NCBI GenBank assembly: GCA_032358255.1 | Contig: JAULBX010003555.1 | Coordinates: 1 to 64,000, forward strand | DNA: 64,000 bases | Source: Heterotrichella gracilis | Lineage: Eukaryota; Sar; Xanthophyceae; Tribonematales; Xanthonemataceae | Reading direction: 5' to 3' | In this document: positions 41,846 through 54,900 of the stretch, piece after piece | Numbering within the stretch: the stretch's first letter is position 1 | How the letters are laid out: each line of letters opens with the position of its first letter | Translations under genes and position numbers: made by a program | The notes under the pieces: generated by a model | Told to the model about the DNA's origin: nothing | Database searches by the model: none | What the model saw: only the letters and a program-made list of their open reading frames with translations

Positions 41846-44800
41846 CTAAAATTTGATCCACTTTTTACTGCGCTCCTTGTCCTGGATGGCCTGCTCTGCG
41901 CTCTTGTGGTGCCGCTGCGCCGCTGCCAGCTCAGCACTGGCTTCCCCCAGCTTGCGCCTAATCTGGGCACTCATGGTCTGCAAGAAGGAGGCACAACGTT
42001 GGCCAACCTGGGTTAACATACCAACAAAGGGGCTCACACTGTGGGTGTGCCACATGTACATCGCCTACCCTTCGTTCAGGGTATCAGAATGCTAATGGGT
42101 GCAAGTTGCAACTACATCAACATGGTTCAACTATGGCCATGTAAATGCAAAATGCGCCTTCTTCTTTTCCCCCTGCTTTTGACCTTTCTTGCTTCCACAA
42201 TGATGACCATACATCCCGTGCTAACAACAAGCTGGTACGACACCCAATTTCGTAGCCAGCTTAACCCAATTGCCCCCACCTTGTCACCCGCATTGCGCAC
42301 GCCCATGCTGCGCAGCTTGGCAACCTTGCTCTCCAGTGCTGCAATGTCGTCACGTGCGCTAGCCAACGCACGCCGGTTGGGCTCGCTGGCCACTTTTTGG
42401 GATGCTGCCCCACTGGGCTGCGTCCCTGAAGCACCTGGCGCTGTCCCCAGCCTTGGCTCGCGGAATTTTGCAGCTGCTTCTGATGTGTCCCCTGCGATGG
42501 CCATGTATGTTTCATACCTACTACCAACCAGCATATCGATGGAAGTCCAACACATGCATGCTGAACATTCAAATTTTCAGCAACGCGAGTGGTCAGAAGG
42601 TGCTGCAGAGGAATCTCCTATTTTTGAATCAAGGAGCTGACCCGTCGTAGTCTGTCCACACATTGTCGGGCAAAGTCTTTAAGCACTAATTCTTGCATTT
42701 GATATTCCACTAATGTATACTAGAGGTCAGATGCGCCCACACCACCCAAGTTAGTACTTCAGCGGCATGCAGCACATGGTGGACCGCCAGCTCACCCAGC
42801 GAGCTGTTGATGAAGGCAAACAGCCCAGGCACGCCTTGCTCCAGCTCCAGTGCCTGCTGCGCGTCCCGCTGGGCTTCCCGCCCCTCCCACTTGGCTTTGG
42901 CCGCCTTGTTGCGGCGAGCCTTCTCGCCTCCCCGTTTCTTCTTCTTCACCTTGGGCCCACCTACCCCTGCGCGGTCACAGCGCCAGGATCAGACTGCTTG
43001 GCGCGGCTTGTAAAAGCCTGACTCCTATTCGGGCTGTGCTGCTGTGTGCAATGCATGTAGCCAACTAAAAAACCTAAATTAATGCATCAGGGCATTGGAG
43101 TCCTGGCATGGTTACTACTAGTAGAGGTATGGACTCAGGAAGCATGAATTCTGAAGAATTTGTGATACTGCATAATTTTGCAAGTTTGTCACTCACAATA
43201 ATGACAAGAAAGGCATAGCCAAGCCACAATAATGACAAGAAATGTATAGTCAAGCCACATGGCAGCGTAAGTAACGCTGGCATAGCAAATAGGCATAGCC
43301 CCACAAACAATCAGTCTGGGAAACTGCCCTTGGAATAGGCTGCATTAGAGGTGCTCACCCACAAGAGCCGCCTAGCTATGTCTTCTAAAACCGTTCGAGA
43401 AACATAGCTATGGATTGATGGAGATGCATGCATAATAAATCATACGGCTTCCCACCTGTTTGCGGTTGTATCCCGAGCCCAGCACCTTTGCGCATCAGCG
43501 TGACCTCAAGGGGAGCTATCATGCCCTCCCAGCTGTTGCCCAACCCAGTGCCATCCACATACCTGTGCAGGCACATGGCGCCCATCACAGATGCACAAAG
43601 CCTGGTGTACATCATGGATGGTAATCAGGCGGTCAGAAATGTGCTGACAGTGTACAGGGTATATAATATTGTTGCAGCCGGGGACAATCGCCCGATGGCT
43701 GGTAAGATTTGCATTTACTTGCTGTGTAACAATGCAAATTTGCTATTGTGCAACTGCTATTTCAAACCTCGAGACCAAAGTTTTTGGCGCATCTTGAGCC
43801 ACATTGTTGGGCAAGCAAGCAACCCGACCCAGCGCGCGTGCAGCAAGGCGCATACGCACGCCAGCAGCACATAGTGCTCGGCACACAGTGCGTGCACAGC
43901 GTACCCCATCTGCGCCATCAGCTTGGAGCCTATCCCCCGGGTGTGCGACTCCCAGGTGGCAAATGTGCGCGTCTGGCTCTGGGGCCCTGCCTCGGCTGCC
44001 ATCCGCACTGCATCCCCGTCGGCTGCTAGGGCGCTGGCTAGCCTGCCGTAGCTGAAGCCCGTGCTGCATAGGGCAAACAAATGTGTCACAAAAACACTGT
44101 GTAAGTCATGTAGCCAAGTAGAGGGGCTTTGTTATGTATTGGAAGTGCAGTTTAGTGCATCAATGACTGTGTGGTACAGCAATTGATGGACATAAATGAC
44201 TTGAGGGATCTGGTGTTCAGTGCCACTGGCAACCCATATGCTGACATTTTCCATTCTACTGGCGGTCGGTACATTGCTGGTGCGCAGGGGTGCCATTTTG
44301 TCCTCTGAATGATCCAGCAATGATGCTTGATGCAAATGGTCGAGGGTCCAATACCTGAAGTATGGCTTGCCATCATCAACATCACCACCATCATCAGCGA
44401 CCCGCCCTTCTCCATCCGATGCATCCTCACTGGAGTAATCACTGCCTGATCCTTCATCATAATCAGATCCAGAGCTGCCCTCATCATCAGTGGCTCCAGC
44501 ATGGGCATGAAGGGCCACACGGGCTTGTGGCAGGACCAAGCAATTGCCACTCCCTCGCGACACCACTGCAACCGTTCCCCTTGCCTGGTGCACCTCTTGG
44601 ATTTCCACTTCCTCCCATAGCGTTCCTGTGTGGAATAAATTAGTCCAGCATAACACAGCATGCAATCACATACATGCATAACATATATCATGCATTAAAT
44701 CTGATTGAATATAAATTACATTGCCTTCATTTTCTCGCCCTTTGCAACGTGCATGATTGCATGGGGTCAAGTTCACAGGAATCTCGCCATTGTGATCACT

Positions 44801-46416
44801 TCTCAATAATCTGCCGCGTTATATGTGCCCGATGAGTCCTTTTTTGTTCCAATGTCCCCATGCATTCCTGTCATGTCACTGGTTTAATGTCAACCCCGAA
44901 TTGTCCAACGCACCTTTCGTGAGGGCTGCGTATGCCCTGGAGCCTGTGTGGAGCTCCTGTAAAGGCTGCTCCAATCGTGGGGGCTTCAGCAGTGCTGCTG
45001 CAACCCTCGCTGGCTGGAGCATATAAGGCCTGAATGTGCGGTTACAGCATGTGACGGGGTAGTGCGGGTTAGCAATCTTTAACAAGAAACAGGTCTGGAA
45101 ACAGCATGCATGGTTGAAAGACCGATCTTTGCAATGCCCATCCTTGATTAAACACTGTCACTGTGGCTCACTTTCTCAATCCGGTTGGTGTCCAGTCCCT
45201 AATGCCAGCTGCAAACCCCCCACATCATTAAAGTCCCAGCCAAAAGACAACCAAAACACAACCAAAACACAATTGAAGTCATTTTCATTTCCATGATGTG
45301 CGGCCCATCCTGTGTTCGCACTTTGTAGGCCGTAGGAACGTGATCTGATAGCCGCTGTCGACTGCAGCATCCACCCTCCCGTTGTACCAGCGCCCATCCA
45401 TGGAGCGGAACCTGCACATAGTATATTGGGAATGCTGGAGGAGGTGGTATATAACAACACTGAGCAAAAAGACTGGGCATTAAAAAAGTGGGCAATAATT
45501 TGGTCAGAATCAGCCGATCGCACTGGAAAACAAAACTCCCAGCAGTACCTGCATGCATCGCCGGCCTGGAAGTTCGAGGTTGATGCCAATCCATGACTTT
45601 GCACTCGTTCAACGATCGCCATGTCAGGGTCATTGCCTTGTGCCTGGCCGAAATCGTCAAGAGCATTCTGCTGCTGCTGCACAGTGTCTATGTAGTTCAG
45701 GAGCCGAGACTTTGTGAGGCCAAATAATGCTGCCTCCGCCTCTACCATTGAAGCCTTCAACTGCTGCTTAACCTGCAGACACCAAGGAATATTAATGCAC
45801 CTCATACCAATGCGATGTTTTTATTCCTGCAATTTCCAGCAAATGCCCGACATATAGAACTCTGAACTATAACAATGTAGTCCAATCTTCAGCACAAAGT
45901 CGCTGATTACACTCAAAGCACCTTACCCAAAGTTCTGCCGGAGAAGGACTTCTGGCAGGCAGGTGCATGCATTGCCCAATGCATGCATATGCCATGTGCA
46001 ATGCACAATGCATGCATATACCAGTGGTGCAATGCAACGGCCTCGCACCGCACCAAACAACGTCCATTGACGCAATGATTCTACTTCGAGTACTTAAGAA
46101 ACCGCGAAACAGCGTTGTGGTCGTGCCATGGTAACCAACAATGGTTATGTAACACTGCTGTAGGCCGTTGCAGCCTCATTGGCTGTGACAGTGCCCACGT
46201 TAGAGTCAGCCTCCTGTGCAAAACGACCGGGTTCCCTGATATTGCAAGTGTGCAATGCCATTGTGCTGTGGACGCCGTGCTACAGGGCTGCCAAGGCTCC
46301 CACCCCACCTCTTCAAGCTCTGCACTTGGCTCAACCTGGAGAGCTGCTTCAATGTGCTGCAAAGCCTCCTTTTGCTCCTCAAACTGAGCTTTTAACTCTT
46401 GCTCAATATCGTCCAT
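41846..46416 (-). CDS. ZGPAT/AtC3H18-type G-patch protein, CCCH finger apparently missing
   Basis: Ten minus-strand exons: 46309-46416, 45549-45772, 45322-45411, 44914-45029, 44355-44625, 43905-44063, 43456-43562, 42796-42960, 42280-42491 and 41846-41977 (527 residues). Domain order follows the plant CCCH/G-patch proteins. An N-terminal coiled coil (MDDIEQELKAQFEEQKEALQ) comes first, then a Tudor-like segment (FRSMDGRWYNGRVDAA ... ITFLRPTK). A second Tudor-like part follows (LQELHTGSRAYAAL), then an acidic run (DDEGSSGSDYDEGSGSDYSS). The G-patch reads [25 protein letters not shown]. Next are a Lys/Arg-rich stretch and the C-terminal coiled coil ending KERSKKWIKF, like the plant ENEKKWLKF end. 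In plants a C-x7-C-x5-C-x3-H finger lies between the Tudor parts; here exon 3 joins exon 4 in phase without it. The role is probably RNA binding in the nucleus. Confidence 0.85.
43195..43256. repeat. Two-copy 31-bp tandem repeat
   Basis: Units 43195-43225 and 43226-43256 differ at three bases. They lie in intron 7 of the G-patch gene. A shorter echo (GGCATAGCC) follows at about 43291. Confidence 0.85.
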
Positions 46417-47595
46417 AGTTCACAGCGCTGTCCTTACAAAGTCACATGGCACCCTCCCCTGAAAAACGCCCTTGAAGTGCTTCACAGCCAACAAGGAGCA
46501 ACTATAAACTGTACCCCTAGGAACTTGCTCAGTGGGTGCTAACCATATTTGAGGTGAGAGGTTATGTCAATGACCTCTCAGGAGGAGTATACCTGGTATC
46601 AACTGTGACACTGATATTGTAATATTGTAGAGGTGTGGCGAGGGAATCTACGTTTACAATGGCAACCAGGTCCTGAGTTGTATGCGTTTACTCTCATCGA
46701 CTCTTCAACAATAGAGCCTTGAGGTACTATGGATACAACAGTGTTTGCCACTGCCCCAACAGGCATCAGACCGTCAAAATCTCGAGTGCCTGAGGAACAT
46801 TTTTGTCAAAAAGCAGGGGCAAACAGTATGCAAATGTTATGACAGCTTGCAAGAGTCTTGACAGCTTGTGAAAACTCCCGCAATTGCTGAAATTAAATTC
46901 GAACAAAGATCCATGTGTCAAAAGTCAACCAAAGCCAACCCCACATGGCATGCCGTATGTAATGCCAGTGAGAAAGCACAGGGACAAAACAAGTATTCTT
47001 ATTTGTTAAGGGTCAACCATCAGCGCTGTGGGCACAAGACACCCACTTTATTCCAGGATGACATGCAGTGCTTTACCACGCAAATCCTCAAGGCAATCCC
47101 CGCCACAACGTCTCAGCAGGCGCAAAGATTAATGCCAATGCATCCAATACAACACAGGCAATGGGCATAGGTGGCTGTCGCTGCTGTATTTTGCACGAGC
47201 CAACTGGCCCCTGCGGCAGTTGCCTAAAACTTGAAGCAGCCCATAGCCCCCCTCATGACGTGGCGGCCCAAGTCGCAGCACCATGCACCTCGCCCTCTAC
47301 TTGTCGCTCAGGTGCTCAGGTGAGATGCTGGCAGCGGGTGTTGGGGCATAAGGGGAGGCACATCCCTGTCTGCATCACAAGCACGCCTGGCTCAACACAT
47401 CAGAAATTATCATCGGCGCAATATGATAATGCGTGAATTATAGAGGCATTGTGCCACAGAAAGAATCCAAATCAAACGTGGGCAAAGGATACAAACGCCA
47501 TTCTCCACCCACATGCTTGCCTCGTGATAAAGTTGGGCATGGATGCAATTGCAGCGGTAGATTGGATCTTGCCATTGATGACTTCTTTGATGTCA
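46417..47595. other. Intergenic; no gene seen
   Basis: Upstream region of the G-patch gene and 3' flank of AIG1-like copy 1, both on the minus strand. A short stem (GAGAGGT ... ACCTCTC at about 46556) is present. I see no coding signal. Confidence 0.45.
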
Positions 47596-49973
47596 TCATT
47601 GGACTCTTCCACGGGGCACTTGCCAGACAGACATCGCCAACGGTGCCCTACCTGACTGTGTCGCCTGGTAGCGCCAAAACATGCGGCGGTGGATGTGGGC
47701 AGTCCAACCCCCCGCCCTGGTCCCTTCACCATTGCCGCCCTCACGCGCAGTGTGCATGGAGCTCTGTGCAGGTGCCACGTGGCGCTCCCCCTTTCCGTGC
47801 GGGCGCAGCCACATCAGCGCCTCCTGCTTGGCCCTGTCCAGGGCGGCATACACACCAAACGCAGCCCAGTGCGAAACCACAATGGTGGAGTACACCAAGG
47901 TGGACCAGGGGCGAGTGGTATTGAGGAACTGCAGGGAGAAAACCTAGCGTTGGTGGAAGGATCAGGGGGGGATTTCCTTCACAACTGGGGCATGGTCCAT
48001 TGTTACCAGTGCCCTCACGCACAGGGATGTATCTTTGTATGCTCCATCACATGGCTGCTTCTGGCATTTGCATACATCCCTGCATTGCTGACTGCCGCTC
48101 AATGTACACTGTACCTTATTTATGAATATCTTATATAACGATGACTCTGATAAACTATCTATTTAGCACGTACCGGGTACAGCCACCCCCCTGTAAGCAG
48201 GTAGTGAAGCAGCGCCCACAGCCCGTACACAGATGACCACAGCCCGGCATAGCCCAGCATGTAGGGGTGCAGCGGGATGGAGTTGAGCGCCAGCTCAGCA
48301 AGCAGCAGCAGCACGTTGAAAGGGCCGTGCTGCAAATCAAGGAATAATATATAAAAATCAAAACTTTAAACATATAAGATGCAGTCTGTCCCTGAGGAAA
48401 GCCATGCTGCAAGGTGATGGGCAGCGGGAGGCACCCATTGGGGCTTCAGATTGGTGAAGGAGGTAGGCTACGCAGCCAATGACAATGGCAGCAAGGCACA
48501 GCACATTGTAAAGCCTGCCATATAACAGAGAGCGCAACGGATTGCTAGCCAACAGCAAATCGCGCCATGCACACAAATGGCGTCTGCATTTACCCACAAG
48601 CGGCGGATGCTCATTTCGCATTGAGGCACCCAGTCGTGCAGCCTAAGCAACTGCTGCAAGCGCGCACCGTGTTGTAACTGATGAAGTTGAACGTCTGCTT
48701 TGTCCAAAACTCCCTCTGCTGGGGGTCTGGGTCAGCAGCAAGCATGGGCCACAGCCACAGCCAGTGCAGCACATCCACCACCCACACACACTGCAGCAGC
48801 AAAAACATGACACGCAACGTTGATAAAATGTGGCGTCATGCAGCATCATATAGTATATGCGCATAGAAGCTTTTACCATGCACATCTGTACCCTCGTAAA
48901 GGGAGGAAGAACACAACCCCACCAACTAAATGAAGTGAACAGTAATGTCGTGCAATAATTTTTGTAGCACATTTAAATTACTGTATTACTGTACCATATT
49001 GCATATGCTGTGTACATGTCTTGCAGGATGGGGGACGGAGGCAGAGGTAGACACGGGTAGCGGCGGGACTGTGATGGCGGTGGCATCCGTGACAATGGCA
49101 ACGCAAAGCAGCGCACCGTCATGTTGACATGCAGCAGCAGCATCTGAATGTAGTCAAACCAGTCTGTGTGTGTGTGGCGCCCACCACTGGACGCACGCAG
49201 GTGTGCACGCGCACTGTTCAGTGCAGCAACCCCAAAGTAGGCGGTGAGGGCAAACCAGTTCCTGCAAGTGTAGAACTGGTAAATGTTGGCCCAGCCACTG
49301 AGTGGAAACAAGGTTCAGTCCACCAAACACAGCCTGGCAGGATGAACAAGTCCATGCCCTGACCCTGCGCAAACACAGGAAGTCTTCCCAATACATCCGT
49401 ACTTCAACAGGCACTTACCACACAGTGTAAAACTTGAACACTTTTGCCCCATCGTTGGCCACTTGCTGCACCCCCAACGCCCAGCAGTAGACAAAGGCTG
49501 CGATGCGGAAAGCAAGCAAGACTCGCGGGGATACTGCAGATAAGAAGATTGCGCCCTTAAAAAACAATTTCAAGAAATGCAGGATTCAGACCCACAGATT
49601 GAAGTATGCATGTTTAGCCAGGTCTTGCATAGCTTATGGGAGCGCTTCAGAGTCAGATGGCTGTCTTGGTTTCAAACAACAAAGGACAGATGCAGACGTG
49701 CTACAATAACATTGGTAAGACAGTCTTTATTGATAAACCAGCTTACGCAGCAAAGAAATAAACAATAAAGGATTAGATCATTTTTTATTGCTATTCCCCT
49801 TGTCCTTGAACATGCCCGTTTACACAAAAAAAAGGAATCAGCAATCGCCCTATTTTCCCATAACGTAGTGCTGCTCAGGGTGTACATGTAAGTAACCAAT
49901 GCACCAAATAGTGTTCTCCATACCTATTGCGCTCTTGTACGTTTCAGACGGCTTGCCACCCCAGGCACCTTCC
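47596..49973 (-). CDS. FAR-17a/AIG1-like membrane protein, copy 1 (5' end unresolved)
   Basis: Six minus-strand exons resolved: 49924-49973, 49419-49533, 49117-49261, 48668-48790, 48174-48329 and 47596-47928 (about 307 residues). The first acceptor has phase 2, so a further 5' exon is needed; an ATG at 49981 is in frame but would ignore that acceptor. About six membrane segments are visible, such as VLLAFRIAAFVYCWALGV and NWFALTAYFGVAAL. Family signs are FKFYTVWNW (like WKFLTFID in human AIG1), HGPFNVLLLLAEL (like NHGMHTTVLPFILIE) and GGWLYPFL (like GMWVYPFL). AIG1 and ADTRP are membrane hydrolases of fatty acid esters of hydroxy fatty acids, using a Thr and a His; both positions are kept here. 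The C-terminal ~70 residues are basic and poorly conserved. A paralogue lies at 56980-59301. Confidence 0.78.
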
Positions 49974-51943
49974 CTGCACATTGCGTGCGTTGGCTCAATG
50001 CGGCAAGTGCTGAATATAAAATGCACAGTGCCAGCATGCGCTATACAAGATAGAGCGATCCCGTGGCACCTCAGAGACACTGTCAAATCTTAATCATATA
50101 GTAGTAAGCTCTTGGTGAATGGCTGTGCCACAGGAATGCATAGCCTATGAACCCAAAATGGAGGGAGTGAAAGTGACATGTATGGAGCTTCCATCCGGCA
50201 TGATGCAGCGCACGTCTCAATGGCGCCACAGAGTGCACCCACAGACTGTTCAAGGCCCAAACTTGGTTCAGCAACACTTCAGATGATGATGCCCTATAGC
50301 TACATGACGCATGGTTCAGCAAACAGTGTCGCTCCCCTTAAACGTTGACTCTAATTTATGTGCTGCTACGGAAAATAATCGCGAAAAGCAATATCAGCTC
50401 ATTCATGATGCACATCATACGAAGTCCACACATAAAGGCAAATTGTGATAAGATATTACGTGGGGTTAAATGCCCTGAATAATTGCATCCCACATTAGGG
50501 TTTTGGAAGTTGCAAAACCCTAAAGGATTGCCACCCACCGTTTGCTCCAAGGCCTGGCCCACAGCATCCATATGCCCTGTGCCACCGCAGCCAGTTCCAC
50601 AGCCACTGCCCCCCTCAGCGGTGCACCCCCGCCGTGTGGGCTTTCAGCTGATAAAAACGCAGTCGCTGGGGGAGGAGGCTCCCACATCGTACTACTGCCA
50701 CTTCACAGTGGTTGCACCCTCAGAATCCGTAACACTTTTCAGCCTTTTTGTAGGGGCACCTGTGCACACAAACACGTCCATCACTTGCCCATGCATATGT
50801 AAAGCCAGAAAGCCTAGTTGCACAGCCTGCCAGCCTGGCATGTGCAAAGCTGAGCAAGAATCCGTTAGGAGTTTGGGCTAGACCAAGGCAGGCGCGCGAC
50901 GTGCTGGGCTTTTTCGCTCGGTATTTCTGCACTGGACTTGGGGGAGGTCGTGCAAGCTGATGTCCGCACCTATTATTCTTTATCCCCGAAACCCTACACA
51001 AATATCTCACTGCCAGTGAACTCCCACGCGATGCGCTTGGCAAACTGTTATCGTGATATTGCGTGCAAAAAGCTCGCTTTCGGCTTGCAAAGTGGTCCTT
51101 AGGACAGGCAGAAGATCGCAACGAAAACAAGCACTCGCCGACGAGCCAGTTGCGATGGCGCTACTTGGAAGGACTGGCCAATTTTGTGTTTTGCCCATGT
51201 GCTTCAAATCCTCGTCCTTCGTCCAGTATGATCCCCAATGGCAATATTGGGATCCGTGTCAGCAGCATGCATCCCCAGGGTAGGTAGGTGGTGCAAAATA
51301 CAGTGGAGTTGAGGGTTATTGTTTTATGCCAACGCCAATCCCTCCCTCAAGTGTACCGCAGAGAGTGCCTGGCACTGGCACTTGTCAAGTTTCAATGAAG
51401 TTGGCCCAAGTTGGCCCAAGAGTGGCTGGAGTGGTCTTTTGTGGTCCATATTCTTCACAAAATGCAGGGAACTGCGGATGGGGGCTGTGCGCCATTTCCA
51501 GTTGCTCCAATGGCATGGTTTGCGGCATTGAAAGGGTTGAGCAAGCCTGTGAGCATGGCATAAAGCAGCCAGTAGATACCTGCTGTGTGTGTAGCTTTGC
51601 AAGGCTGCAACAATGGTAGTTACTATACTGTATACTCTGGGAACTACTGTGTACCCGGGCTGATCCCAATGTGAAGCGGGAGCCACTCACACCGGCGGCA
51701 TCCGCATGCTGCTTGCCATAATTAAGGTGAGCGTCATAATAGAGTGCACAACACAACGATACATATACAGCATCAGCCCGGTGCTCAGCTTTGAAGCCTT
51801 TCTGGGATTGGCAATGTGAGGTAAGCCAGCCTGCGCTTTCGAGCTGCTCGCAAAGGCAGAGTCAAATTGGCTGCTGATGAGCTCATTTGAGGAGACACCT
51901 CAATAGAACACAACAGGTCTGTGCCTGGCCACCAATTTGATCC
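49974..51943. other. Unresolved 2-kb stretch
   Basis: It must contain the missing first exon of AIG1-like copy 1 and the 3' UTR of the IBA57-like gene. A minus-strand ATG at 50571 opens 11 codons that end at a GTGGGT donor; its phase does not match the next exon. A plus-strand ATG at 51154 opens 44 codons with no known family. I cannot call a gene from these. Confidence 0.35.
50495..50523. repeat. Inverted pair of telomere-like motifs
   Basis: TTAGGGTTTTG (50495-50505) and its exact reverse complement (50513-50523) face each other across seven bases. This is a head-to-head pair of TTAGGGTTTT units. Confidence 0.85.
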
Positions 51944-54900
51944 TCAAGTGTCTTGCTTAGCAGGTGCGGCGGCAGCCTGCGATGCCTTCCATGCATCCAG
52001 CCTGGCCTGCATGGCTGCCAGCCGTGCTTCCTTCTCCGCTGCAGCTTGGGCCTCCTGCTCCTCCTTTTGCCGCCTGCATGCGGCAGCAACGCTGTCAGTA
52101 CCTCATGTACCGCATGAAAACGCATTATGCCTGGCGGCGCCAGCCAGCCGCGCCGCCCCAGCTGGTCCCCAACGTATGCATTAAAATTTAGTCAATTGAT
52201 TTATGTTCGAGACAGCTAAATTTGAAGATACCAGACAAAACATTAGCCACTGGCCCGCGCAGGTGCACAGCCACATTGGAGAGTCTCCACTACGCACTAC
52301 TGTAGTCCCTGCTGTGACTCGGCCACACTTTGAACCCAATCGGCAACCAAACACATAAGCCAATCCACCATAATACCCATTTCTTAGCCGTTCCATATTT
52401 CCTTCATACATCAATGATAGCAACAGGCCGCACCTGGCTTCTGCCACCCGATCAGCCAATTCCTCCCCATCCTCCTCCCCACTAGCATCCTCCCCTGGGA
52501 ACGCACGGGTGGCATAGGGAATGCCCACCACTGTTGCTCCCTTGCAGTTCACCTCCACCTGGATGCCCTCAACATTCACCGGCACCCCTCCCCGCTTGGC
52601 ATTGATGTACCCCAAGGCGATGTGGTCACCGCTGGGCGTCTCGCATACGCTGGTGATGGTACCAACTTTTGTCCCATCTGCAAGCACATGCTGCGATCTC
52701 AACACGCTCAAATCTTTTGACGGTTTGACATGGACAGGTCCAGAAAAATTGGAAATGCATTTCAGGTCATATGTCCCAACTGCATGGCAGACACCAATGA
52801 ACAGTAGACAGGTGTCAACTCTTGGATCATCAAAATAATCGAATATAATAGAATAAAATACATGACCGAAAGGGTAGACATCACCAAGTGGAATCCAGTA
52901 AATTCTCTTTGAAAACCCACCTGCAATGATTGCATTCCCAGGTGTTGCAGGGCCACCCAACGTCAGGCCCCACAGCCTCTGCTTCACAGCACGTAGGTTG
53001 TGCACCTTAGCAATAGTTTCCTGGCCAATGTAGCACCCCTTGTCGATGGAAACTGCATGGTACAGGCCGGCCTCCAGGGGGTTGTACGAGTCGGTGAGCT
53101 CACTCCCTGGGACTGGCCTCCCCTGTTGGACACGAATGTACTCCCACGTCTTCTCCCCCATTGGCACAGCACCCTGTGTCATGGCAGTACAATGTACATG
53201 GGAAGCATTTCATTGAAAATGATAACGGTAAGGGAAACAGTGGACAGAAGGACACTGCAATTTTCTTTCCTAAATCCTCTTACCCAACGCGCCTGTTCAG
53301 GGAAGGGCTGCGCAGATATCTATTTACTTATCTAAAAGCAAGTTAGACCTTGCAAATTAGTGGTAGGTGTCATGTTGCCTTAAATCACAGACCTGTGATC
53401 AGCAACCTATTGCACCACGTATTGTTCATGACACATACTGCACTATGCGCATGCGCATAACTGGTGAGCTGCCTCAGCAATGCTGCACACAACCACTGAA
53501 TCAGTACCTTGGCGACCAGTGTCCGCCACAACTCTGCTGCGCCCGTTTCATCAACAATGATGGTGTACCCCTCTGTGCTCAGCCCACTCCCGCTGGCCAC
53601 AATCACTGGTTTTCCCCCTTGATTAAACAACGAGTGGGACAAGCGTGGCGCGCGGATGACGTCAAGGGCGCCAAGCTCCTCCAGTACTGCGTGGCTGGAG
53701 GGGCCCGCCAAGACAAACATTTTGCACATAGCCGAAATGTCGAAGACGGTCACCTGCAATTTGCACCCGGGTGGCGATCATGAAATAATTTGTAGATCCA
53801 ACTTTTCCTCCATCAAAAATGCTGTGTACGACCTGGGGGTTGACAACACAGAACCCAAGAGTCCTCAACTTCCTGCACGCAGTATGCAGTAAGGAGACCG
53901 AAATGGCAGCCGTGTACAGCAAATTGAATTCCTCACGCGACTGATTCATTGTGGCATGCAGCTGCTGCGAAGTGTATCGCAACAATGATGATGAGGAGTG
54001 TATTGGAGCAATTCAATGCATTGGAACACCCCACTGACCTTGTCATCTCGGAAGATGTACTTGTCTAATCTGTCTTTCAGTGGACCAGCCGCTCCCGGGG
54101 ACACAATCACCAGCACACCACTCTTCTGCACCAAACATGCAGCCAAGTCCACCGTGCGCGCTTGTGCTGTAACAAATACCTGTGCCATGTGAAGAGAATA
54201 CTTCACAACCACCCACAGGCGCATTGAAGAAATCACGTACATTGACAGAGCTCACGGGGCTTGCATTGGTCAATGGATTACATGCATGCAATGCATGCAG
54301 TGGTATCCCGTACACACTACATTGTGACGGCTGATGTGGGCCACTTGTGCACACTTTCCTTCAAAGCAACCAGATCACCAGCACACATGGTGTGCATGTT
54401 TTGTAGGTCCATGGTGGCCATACCGTTTCGCATCCCTGCCCGGGCGCCAGCTCGGTGAAAGCATTGGTGCTCTGGTTGTGCAGGAACTTCAGCCGATCCT
54501 CCCCAGCCAACCGCAGCCTGCCCCAGTGGCTCACATCAACCACCACCACCCCAGTGTCCAACGCAGCAAGCGCCTCCTTGTCATTGCCAAAGGACACAGG
54601 GACGCCCTCATCCTGTGGACCAGTCTCATCTGTCTGAATACCAGCAGCAGCATGGGGGCATACTACCATGCATGACGCGCGCCAAGACTCGAGCAAGGAC
54701 CCAGTGATTAGACCTTGGACAACGAATCGGCCAGACCTTGAGATGCACAGCACATTGTTGCACATCGGTATAATATTATGTACAATTTCATCAGATGTGC
54801 TCACATATGGATCCATGCAGACTCAAATGCTTACCGTGAATTCAGCCAACCCAGCTGCAAGCTCTTCCTGCACCATGAGACACTCTGTCAGCCAGTTTTG

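Noticed and set aside
44914-45085. Longer version of G-patch exon 4 starting near 45085 with a Cys-rich stretch (TCCN)
   Set aside because: Its phase does not fit the donor at 45321, and the cysteines do not form a CCCH pattern; the acceptor before 45029 fits exactly.
47433-48138. Plus-strand open frames of about 150 codons
   Set aside because: They are antisense to the last exon of AIG1-like copy 1, which has clear family similarity and conserved splicing.
52181-53182. 333-codon minus-strand frame as one intronless gene
   Set aside because: It is exons 7 and 8 of the IBA57-like gene read through an intron; family similarity stops exactly at the splice sites.
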